DNA of 10,537 bases, taken from assembly GCA_946406585.1 (NCBI GenBank), contig CAMJLI010000062.1:1-10537 (forward strand). Direction: 5' to 3'. This document shows, in pieces, positions 4,966-10,537 of this stretch. A model generated the notes under the pieces. It searched no databases. It saw only the letters and a program-made list of their open reading frames with translations, and had not been told where the DNA came from. Made by a program: the position numbers and the translations under genes. Every line of letters begins with the position of its first letter. Positions within the stretch are counted from its first letter, which is position 1. The DNA comes from an uncultured Prevotellaceae bacterium. Lineage in GTDB: Bacteria; Bacteroidota; Bacteroidia; Bacteroidales; Bacteroidaceae.

Positions 4966-7515
4966 ATGAAATCGTTTCTGTTCACCGCCATCACCATCTG
5001 CATACTGTCAGCGTGTCCATCCACCACAAAAGCCCAAAACGAGGGCGACGACGTCCTCAGACAAATCTTCATCTACTGTCCTGGAGAGCGCGACGGCTTG
5101 CATGCCGCCTATCTCGACTTCGACAACATATGGCATGAGATAGGACAGCTCTGCGCCTCAGACTATGGCCCTTGGGGAGCAGAGAAAAAGATGTATGAGC
5201 CCAACCTGGCAAGAGCCAACGACGGCACTTGGCGGGCAGTATGGCAGTTGAACGCCAACAGTCCATGCTTTGCCGCCGCCTACAGTCCCGACCTGATAAC
5301 ATGGCGTCCCCAGGACTATCCCCTAATGAGCACAAAGAACTGCCTGAAACCCATTGTCTTCGAAGGGGATGACGGCACCTTCGACATATATTACAAGACA
5401 GACACCGACCGACGCTATGTGACCGCCTCCCACGATTTCCGCACCTTCTCCAAAGACGAGCCAAGCAGCATCAGCGACCTGGCATGGGGTAATGCCGGAG
5501 TAACGATAGGAGACAAGGAATATCAAGGGCAAATATTCGACATCAGCCAAGGCGAGCTGATAACCATCCTGACGCATTTCGAGATGCAGCGCAGGGACGG
5601 GGAAAAGAGTTCGGAACGGATGGGCGATGACGCCAACAGGTTCAAGGGGATGAGCGAAGCAAAAGCCAAGCTGACAGTCTTCCCCAACAAGAAAAAGGCA
5701 ATCAGCGACAAGCTCGTGGGCATATTCTTCGAGGACATCAGCTATGCCGCTGACGGAGGACTGTATGCCGAACTGGTGCAGAACAGAGACTTCGAATACA
5801 ATGCCAAAGACCGCAGGGAATGGAACTCCACCACTGCGTGGCACTCCACGGCAGACATCACGATATCCACCGACAATCCACTGAGTGAGAACAACCCACA
5901 TTATGCCGTTCTCGAAAGCGACCCCATAACCAATGAAGGCTGGGACGGCATCTACGACCCAGCCCCGGGAAGCATCTACGACTTCTCCATGCAGGTGAGG
6001 CACATCGACTGCAAGAAAAAGAAGTGGCTGGTGCAGCTGGTAACTCCAGACGGAGAGGTGATAGCAGAGAACAAGCTGACAACCAAAGGCTTGGGATGGC
6101 AGAAATACACCCTCGAACTCAACACCAACCAACCCAAGACACGCCAAGAAGGTAAAAACCATGAATGCCAATTGCGCATCGTCCCCCTGAAGAAAGGCAA
6201 GGTGGCGGTGGACATGGTGAGCCTCTTCCCCCGAGAGACCTTCAAAGGCCACAAGAACGGACTGAGGAAAGACCTGGCACAGACAATAGCCGACCTCCAT
6301 CCCAAATTTGTAAGATTCCCCGGAGGGTGCATGACCCACGGCCAAGGGATAGACAACATATACCACTGGCACCACACCGTGGGACCGCTGGAAGAGCGCA
6401 AGCCCGACTTCAACATCTGGCACTACCACCAGACACGCGGCTTGGGATTCTACGAATATTTCCAATTCTGCGAGGACATCGGCGCCGAGCCGCTTCCTGT
6501 GCTTGCCGCCGGGGTGCCATGCCAGAACTCAGGTGCCAACGACAAGGGGTACGCCGGACAGCAAGGAGGCATACCCATGGCCGACATGCCTGCATATTGC
6601 CAGGAAATACTCGACATGATAGAATGGGCAAATGGCGACCCAGCCACCAGCAAATGGGCAAGGATGAGAGCCGAAGCAGGGCATCCCGCACCATTCAACC
6701 TGAAATACGTGGGCATTGGCAACGAAGACATCATCTCCACCACCTTCGAAGAGCGATACGGAATGATATGCAAAGCCATAAAGGAAAAGCACCCCAACAT
6801 CATCGTCTGCGGAACGGCAGGTCCCTTCCATGCACCCTCAGCCGACTATGTGGAGGGATGGGACTACGCCAAGAAACATGCCGACATAATAGACATGGTG
6901 GACGAGCATTACTACGAGAGCACGGGGTGGTTCATCAACCATCAAGATTATTACGACGACTACGACCGTTCGGCACCCAAGGTATATCTCGGCGAATATG
7001 CCGCAAGCACAAATGCAAAGCGCAGCAATGTGGAGACGGCACTTGCAGAGGCAATACATCTCTGCAATGTGGAGCGCAATGGCGATGTGGTGGCAATGAC
7101 ATCATACGCCCCGCTATTGGCCAAGGACAAGCACCACAACTGGAACCCAGACCTGATATACTTCACCAACAGCAGCGTGCGAACCACTCCGAGCTATGAG
7201 ACACAACGGCTATTCTCCAAATACAGCGGCGACCGCCATGTGGCATCCAGCATCACTGCCGACGAGACCATCAGCCGGCGGGTGGTGGCAAGCGTGGTGG
7301 AAGACAGCAAGAGCGGGCATCGCTACCTCAAGCTCGTGAATGCGCTGCCTGTCTCCCTGTCGCTGACAGTGGAAGGCATCGCCCTGCCACAAGGCACCAC
7401 ATTCGAGGGATTCAATGGAAAACCCGACAACCAAAGCGTGACAATAGAACAAGGCTCTTGCGAAGAGGGCACGCTCGTATTGCCACCATATTCGATGAGA
7501 GTGTATCAATTCTGA
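4966..7515 (+). CDS. Secreted GH51-type alpha-L-arabinofuranosidase with N-terminal GH43-like module
   Basis: The 849-aa product would release terminal L-arabinofuranose from arabinan or arabinoxylan side chains. The signal sequence ends either at a lipobox (LSAC, Cys17) or after TKA (residue 23). Residues about 30-230 are an extra module whose short repeats (AAAYSPDLITWRP, VTASHDFRTFSK) resemble blades of GH43-type beta-propellers; I cannot place a complete GH43 catalytic triad. The GH51 part starts near 235 with the family pattern SDKLVGIFFEDI and GGLYAELVQNRDFEYN. A carbohydrate-binding-like beta-sandwich follows (about 290-420), then the TIM barrel (about 430-720) with FVRFPGGC, GIGNED (acid/base Glu587) and YLGEYA (nucleophile Glu677), and the C-terminal beta-domain ending LPPYSMRVYQF. 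Many GH51 enzymes have about 500-660 residues, so the N-terminal module explains the extra length. The Sel1-repeat gene follows after 47 bases and is probably co-transcribed. Confidence 0.92.
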   Translation: MKSFLFTAITICILSACPSTTKAQNEGDDVLRQIFIYCPGERDGLHAAYLDFDNIWHEIGQLCASDYGPWGAEKKMYEPNLARANDGTWRAVWQLNANSPCFAAAYSPDLITWRPQDYPLMSTKNCLKPIVFEGDDGTFDIYYKTDTDRRYVTASHDFRTFSKDEPSSISDLAWGNAGVTIGDKEYQGQIFDISQGELITILTHFEMQRRDGEKSSERMGDDANRFKGMSEAKAKLTVFPNKKKAISDKLVGIFFEDISYAADGGLYAELVQNRDFEYNAKDRREWNSTTAWHSTADITISTDNPLSENNPHYAVLESDPITNEGWDGIYDPAPGSIYDFSMQVRHIDCKKKKWLVQLVTPDGEVIAENKLTTKGLGWQKYTLELNTNQPKTRQEGKNHECQLRIVPLKKGKVAVDMVSLFPRETFKGHKNGLRKDLAQTIADLHPKFVRFPGGCMTHGQGIDNIYHWHHTVGPLEERKPDFNIWHYHQTRGLGFYEYFQFCEDIGAEPLPVLAAGVPCQNSGANDKGYAGQQGGIPMADMPAYCQEILDMIEWANGDPATSKWARMRAEAGHPAPFNLKYVGIGNEDIISTTFEERYGMICKAIKEKHPNIIVCGTAGPFHAPSADYVEGWDYAKKHADIIDMVDEHYYESTGWFINHQDYYDDYDRSAPKVYLGEYAASTNAKRSNVETALAEAIHLCNVERNGDVVAMTSYAPLLAKDKHHNWNPDLIYFTNSSVRTTPSYETQRLFSKYSGDRHVASSITADETISRRVVASVVEDSKSGHRYLKLVNALPVSLSLTVEGIALPQGTTFEGFNGKPDNQSVTIEQGSCEEGTLVLPPYSMRVYQF

Positions 7516-7562
7516 CAAGAACATCATCCCAACAGATGACAGCAAATAAAAACAACCTGACT

Positions 7563-8687
7563 ATGACAACAAGAAAGATAATAACGGCATTGGCCATTGC
7601 CAGTGTCATGACAGTGGCAAATGCACAAACAGCAACCGACGTTGCCACCCTGCGCAAGAATGCCCAAGCAGGGAATGTGAAAGCCCAAGTGGAACTGGGC
7701 AATTGCCTGCTGAGCGGCAAAGGCGTGAAGTCGAATTTCGCAGAAGCAGTGGAATGGTATGGCAAGGCAGCCCAACGAGGCAACATCGAAGCCCAGTTCA
7801 ACCTGGCCTACTGTCTGGAAAACGGCTACGGCGTGACCAAAGACCTCCACAAGGCAGTGGAATGGTATGGCAAGGCAGCAGCAAAAGGGAACGTACAAGC
7901 CATGAACAGCTTAGGGCATTGCTACGACATGGGAGGCGAAGGATTCGACAAGAACTATGCCAAGGCCACAGAATGGTATCGCAAGGCAGCCGAAAAGGGG
8001 CATGCCGGAGCCCAATTCAACCTCGGCCTGTGCTATGCACAGATGAAAGGCGTAGACATAGACTACAAGGAAGCCATAAAATGGTGGGAGAAGGCAGCCG
8101 CCCAAGGCAACAGCAACGCCATCTACAGTCTTGCCTACAGCTACCAGAAGGGAGAAGGCGTGGAGAAAGACCCCCACAAGGCGCTGGAATACTACATGAG
8201 ACTGGCCAATGCAGGCGATGCCCGCGCACAATATGAAGTAGGCAAGATGTACTCCAATGGCGAGGGAATAGAGCAGAACGACGAAAAGGCATTTTCATTT
8301 TTCTCCAAGAGTGCAGAGAAAGGCTTTGCCTTGTCACAACTCACCTTGGGACGGTATTACGACTCTGGCAGATACGTTGACAAAGACTATGAGAAAGCCG
8401 CCAAATGGTATATGAAAGCCGCCCAACAAGGCAGTCTGGAGGCCCAGTACAATATCGGCAACATGTATTTCAACGGCATGGGCATAGAGAAGAACTACGA
8501 GGAGGCGTTCAAATGGATGGACAAGGCCGCCCAACAAGGTTACCCAGCCGCCGAGACCGGCGTAGGCATCTGCTACTATTACGGCTATGGTGTGAAGCGC
8601 AACAGGGATCTTGGTCGCGAATGGATAAACAAGGCCGCCATCATGGGCGATAGTTATGCCAAGGAGACCCTGAAAAAACTGAAGTAG
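7563..8687 (+). CDS. Secreted Sel1-like repeat protein
   Basis: The 374-aa protein consists of a signal peptide (cleavage after VANA, residue 21) and nine Sel1-like repeats of about 36-37 residues (about 33-358), plus a partial tenth. Typical units are NAQAGNVKAQVELGNCLLSG and GYGVTKDLHKAVEWYGKA: paired helices with the AxxG, LG..Y..G.GV and A..W..KAA pattern. Such solenoids bind other proteins and act as adaptors in the envelope; no enzymatic motif is present. The frame is open back to ATG 7458 inside the preceding gene, but the ATG at 7563 is chosen because it gives a standard signal peptide (MTTRKI, then hydrophobic) and avoids overlap; ATG 7536 is less likely. It probably shares a transcript with the arabinofuranosidase. 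Its last 47 bases overlap the convergent gene at 8641-9405. Confidence 0.92.
   Translation: MTTRKIITALAIASVMTVANAQTATDVATLRKNAQAGNVKAQVELGNCLLSGKGVKSNFAEAVEWYGKAAQRGNIEAQFNLAYCLENGYGVTKDLHKAVEWYGKAAAKGNVQAMNSLGHCYDMGGEGFDKNYAKATEWYRKAAEKGHAGAQFNLGLCYAQMKGVDIDYKEAIKWWEKAAAQGNSNAIYSLAYSYQKGEGVEKDPHKALEYYMRLANAGDARAQYEVGKMYSNGEGIEQNDEKAFSFFSKSAEKGFALSQLTLGRYYDSGRYVDKDYEKAAKWYMKAAQQGSLEAQYNIGNMYFNGMGIEKNYEEAFKWMDKAAQQGYPAAETGVGICYYYGYGVKRNRDLGREWINKAAIMGDSYAKETLKKLK
7746..7879 (+). repeat. Two identical 26-bp copies inside the Sel1 gene
   Basis: Bases 7746-7771 and 7854-7879 are identical over 26 bp and lie exactly 108 bp (36 codons, one Sel1 unit) apart. They encode AVEWYGKAA in repeats 1 and 2. 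Other repeats differ much more at DNA level, which suggests that this pair is a recent duplication or has been homogenised. Confidence 0.85.
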
Positions 8688-9405
8688 GGCCATTGTCGGG
8701 CAGCGAGCGACGCTCCACCGACACCTGCACACTGAACGCAGGGTTGAAATTATATCGCAGAGCCGCCCCTATCCTGTCTCCCAAATCCCCCATGTCGTAG
8801 AGAGGATAGGGCACTCGCCCTTGGTTGGTAACAGACTTCTGTCCATAGAGATACCCCTCCCAGTGTTCGTTGAAACGATAACCCATGACAGCCGACAATC
8901 CTGCCTCGCGCACAGGAGTGTGGTTCCAATACAAGTTGTTGAAATACCCCCCGGCGGCAAAGGACAGTTTCGATGTCAGCGGCATGGCATACATGGCAGA
9001 GATGGTCTGCCCAAATCCCACGCCACCATGTGCATGTTTGCCAAATTGTGCAAACACAGATGCCCCAAAGCTTACGTTAAGCCCCTGGTGCAAATCCCAA
9101 GTTGGCCATCCATACCTGTAGAACGGGAAACGCCCCACAAGCACATGCCCGTCGTGTGTGAAAGAGGGCAAGTGCAAGCTGTCCGTCGCGAAAGCGAACG
9201 GCCCGGCAGGCTCCACTGCAGACAACCCATAGGGCTCGTATTGCCTGATGGAATGTGCTGCATTATAGGTGTCGGCAGGCACCATTTCCGGGGCCACCAC
9301 TTCAGCGACCTTGACTTCAGCGACCTTGCTAGTGTCGCCAACAATCTCTTGAGCACCGGCCACAATAGGGAGAAGCATGGCCGTCAATATCATGAATTTT
9401 CTCAT
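8641..9405 (-). CDS. Secreted protein, probable outer-membrane beta-barrel
   Basis: The 254-aa product has a clear signal peptide (MRKFMILTAMLLPIVAGA, cleaved before QEIVGD). After a low-complexity linker with a KVAEV duplication (about 28-37), residues about 86-235 alternate hydrophobic, glycine and aromatic residues in strand-like runs (LNVSFGASVFAQFG, LSFAAGGYFNNLYW, GLSAVMGYRF, RIGAALRYNF, FSVQVSVERR), as in small outer-membrane barrels of Bacteroidota. No named family is recognised and no function is offered. The frame can be opened at TTG 9414, but that TTG lies in the promoter's TTTG; ATG 9405 is the real start, giving a leaderless or nearly leaderless mRNA. The last 15 codons overlap the convergent Sel1-repeat gene by 47 bp; the likely last strand ends near RRSLP, so the overlapping tail may be an extension. 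Confidence 0.8.
   Translation of the reverse strand: MRKFMILTAMLLPIVAGAQEIVGDTSKVAEVKVAEVVAPEMVPADTYNAAHSIRQYEPYGLSAVEPAGPFAFATDSLHLPSFTHDGHVLVGRFPFYRYGWPTWDLHQGLNVSFGASVFAQFGKHAHGGVGFGQTISAMYAMPLTSKLSFAAGGYFNNLYWNHTPVREAGLSAVMGYRFNEHWEGYLYGQKSVTNQGRVPYPLYDMGDLGDRIGAALRYNFNPAFSVQVSVERRSLPDNGPTSVFSGSPWHNYRP
9299..9328 (-). repeat. Perfect 15-bp tandem duplication in the outer-membrane gene
   Basis: The plus-strand unit acttcagcgaccttg occurs at 9299-9313 and 9314-9328 without a mismatch. It is in frame and encodes KVAEV twice in the linker after the signal peptide. Perfect identity indicates a recent slippage event; related strains may have other copy numbers. Confidence 0.85.
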
Positions 9406-9411
9406 CGGCTG

Positions 9412-9442
9412 CAAATATAAGGCATTCCCAGATTGAAGCCAA
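9412..9442 (-). promoter_or_regulatory. Bacteroidota-type promoter giving a leaderless or nearly leaderless transcript
   Basis: On the minus strand, TTG (9442-9440, in context CTTG) is followed by 20 bases and then TATATTTG (9419-9412) and C, a full TAnnTTTG match. Only six bases (cagccg) separate the element from the ATG at 9405. As the start site normally lies several bases after this element, transcription should begin at or within a few bases of the ATG. Confidence 0.65.
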
Positions 9443-9455
9443 GTTTTTTAATTAT

Positions 9456-9492
9456 ATTTCACCAAGGAGAAGTTTATTTCACTAAAGAGAAG
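9456..9492 (-). repeat. Imperfect 20-bp tandem duplication of the mutarotase gene end
   Basis: Bases 9476-9492 and 9456-9472 match at 15 of 17 positions with a period of 20 bp. In the minus sense the first copy holds the last codons of the mutarotase (FSLVK, in which the TAA overlaps the unit end), and the second lies just after the stop, shifted in frame. This looks like a slippage duplication that left noncoding sequence downstream of the gene. Confidence 0.6.
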
Positions 9493-10537
9493 AGACCCAC
9501 AATCCCAAGCCCCGTGAGGCTGGCAGCCCCACCAAACATCAGGATGGACCCGAGCAAGTTGCGTTTCTTTTGCGGCCTTTCCGCAAAATGGAACACAGTC
9601 TGTGACTTGTAGGTCTCGCCAGGCCTCAGGACCGTTGGCGGGAACTCGCTTTGATTGGGGCTGTCAGCGAGATGCATGGTCTCCAAGCACACAGCCGTTT
9701 GTTTCTGGTAAGCCAAGCCACCCTTGCCCACCATGTTGCCGTTCAGTCCATTTGCAGTATAAAGGTGAAGCACGGGTTCTGTGGTATACACTTCAAGCAC
9801 CCTCCCGCTCGCCTCGTCATACAAAGTGGCAGCAGGACGCTTGTTGTCTCTTTTGTGTCTCAATACGAAGGAGTGGTCGTACCCCTTGGTTATGCTCATT
9901 TGCTCGTCGTAAATTTCGATGTCAGCCCCTATTGCTTTAGATGAAGTGAAATCAAAAGGAGTGTTTTTCACCCTCATGAATTTGCCATCAAGGTTTTTCA
10001 TCTTGTCGTAAGTGGCGATATACTTTCCATCGATGGACAATTGCTGTTTCAGTACCGAGGAAGAGAGGTCACCAGAGATATTGAAGAAATGGTGGTTTGA
10101 CAGGTTCAGCACCGTAGGTTTGTCTGTGACGGCCTGCAAATCCATGGTGACGGCATTGTTGGCAAGAGTGTAAGTCACCATCACTGTGAGAGTGCCTGGG
10201 AATCCATTTTCTCCGTCAGGAGAGACATATTTCAAGCACAAAGTGGAGTCTGTCTTTTCTTCCACCTCCCACACCTTGTCGGCGAATCCCGGGTATCCAC
10301 CATGAGAGATGTGGTTTCCACCCGTCTTCTGCAAGTCGTACGACACGCCATCGAGGGTGAAGCTGGCATTCTTTATCCTGCCGACATACCTCCCCACGAC
10401 GCTTCCGAAATTCTGTTTTCTCAGATGGTAGTCGTCTATGTTGTCGAATCCGAGCACCACATCCTCCAATTGTCCCTTGTTATTGGGCACCATGAGCGAC
10501 ACCATCCTTGCGCCATAGTTGGTGATGCATGCTTCCA
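9474..10537 (-). CDS. galM: Aldose 1-epimerase (galactose mutarotase), 5' end outside window, with C-terminal hydrophobic tail
   Basis: The enzyme interconverts alpha and beta anomers of aldoses such as galactose or arabinose. The frame is open to the right edge: ten codons before the Met at 10505 read EACITNYGAR, the conserved GalM N-terminal strand, so that Met is internal and the start lies outside. Numbered from the Met at 10505, signatures are VGRYVGRI (37-44), HISHGGYPGFADKVW (65-79), SNHHFFN (136-142; His138), GYDHSFV (208-214; His211), TTEP (241-244) and the catalytic Glu275 in CLETMHLADSPNQ. The family normally ends near GETYKSQTVFHF (297-308). Here about 35 residues follow: Arg/Lys-rich ERPQKKR, then a hydrophobic glycine-rich stretch (316-342) resembling a transmembrane anchor. 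The outer-membrane gene follows on the same strand after 68 bases with its own promoter. Confidence 0.93.
   Translation of the reverse strand, partial: EACITNYGARMVSLMVPNNKGQLEDVVLGFDNIDDYHLRKQNFGSVVGRYVGRIKNASFTLDGVSYDLQKTGGNHISHGGYPGFADKVWEVEEKTDSTLCLKYVSPDGENGFPGTLTVMVTYTLANNAVTMDLQAVTDKPTVLNLSNHHFFNISGDLSSSVLKQQLSIDGKYIATYDKMKNLDGKFMRVKNTPFDFTSSKAIGADIEIYDEQMSITKGYDHSFVLRHKRDNKRPAATLYDEASGRVLEVYTTEPVLHLYTANGLNGNMVGKGGLAYQKQTAVCLETMHLADSPNQSEFPPTVLRPGETYKSQTVFHFAERPQKKRNLLGSILMFGGAASLTGLGIVGLFSLVK

Noticed and set aside
5323..6465. 380-codon open frame antisense to the arabinofuranosidase
   Set aside because: It lies wholly inside the GH51 gene, whose catalytic motifs are clear; the antisense protein has no recognisable domain and is a by-product of the C-rich third positions of the real gene.
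6165..7199. 344-codon plus-strand frame inside the arabinofuranosidase gene
   Set aside because: It is an out-of-frame shadow, rich in Arg, Gln, His and Pro with no domain, overlapping a well supported coding frame.
7458..7562. Upstream extension of the Sel1-repeat gene to the ATG at 7458
   Set aside because: It would overlap the arabinofuranosidase end and bury the signal peptide; the ATG at 7563 gives a normal secretion signal.
9406..9414. TTG start at 9414 for the outer-membrane gene
   Set aside because: The TTG is part of the TATATTTG promoter element; the ATG at 9405 is followed directly by a standard signal peptide.

Overview
The window looks like chromosomal DNA from a Bacteroidales bacterium, most probably a Prevotella/Segatella-type member of the Prevotellaceae. 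The signs are promoter elements of the Bacteroidota form (TAnnTTTG with a TTG about 20 bases upstream), start codons without Shine-Dalgarno sequences, a secreted GH51 arabinofuranosidase, an MlaF-like ATPase tail of the Bacteroidota type, and by-eye base composition near 50% GC in genes and clearly AT-richer between them. The assignment is by resemblance; no marker gene is present. I saw no RNA gene, insertion sequence, CRISPR array, integrase or frameshifted gene.

Layout. Bases 1-203 hold the last 66 codons of a plus-strand ABC ATPase. Two adjacent hairpins (204-239 and 241-280) separate it from a convergent minus-strand cluster. Read in its own direction from 4368 down to 317, that cluster runs: two-TM bacterial PH-domain protein, M48 metalloprotease lipoprotein, an eight-copy 9-bp tandem repeat, short NfeD protein, SPFH/band-7 (QmcA-like) protein, and a UDP-GlcNAc 2-epimerase (WecB)-like protein. 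The gaps are 56, 97, 55 and 7 bases, so one transcript from the promoter near 4394-4429 is plausible. The first four products all point to membrane protein quality control or membrane organisation. The WecB-like protein is odd: two residues used in catalysis by WecB are replaced (Glu to Val, His to Asn).

Bases 4369-4965 form a 597-bp AT-rich divergent intergenic region. It holds the minus-strand promoter of the cluster, a clear plus-strand promoter at 4522-4552 that has no recognisable gene after it (only a 35-codon ORF), two long-range inverted repeats, a pair of helically phased direct repeats, and a proximal -7 element for the next gene.

The plus-strand pair 4966-7515 and 7563-8687 encodes a secreted 849-aa GH51-type alpha-L-arabinofuranosidase with an extra GH43-like N-terminal module, followed 47 bases later by a secreted protein made almost wholly of Sel1-like repeats. 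The Sel1 gene overlaps, tail to tail by 47 bp, a minus-strand gene for a secreted, probably outer-membrane beta-barrel protein (8641-9405). That gene has a promoter so close to its ATG that its mRNA should be leaderless or nearly so. Upstream of it on the same strand is a galactose mutarotase/aldose 1-epimerase (9474 to beyond the window edge), which carries an unusual C-terminal hydrophobic segment. The arabinofuranosidase and mutarotase fit pentose/hexose release and entry into metabolism, but they are on opposite strands, so a shared locus is inference only.

The points most worth a second look are the WecB-like protein with lost catalytic residues at the end of an SPFH/NfeD/M48/PH cluster, the orphan promoter with structured sequence ahead of the arabinofuranosidase, the probable leaderless outer-membrane gene with its coding overlap, and the C-terminal membrane-like tail on the mutarotase.
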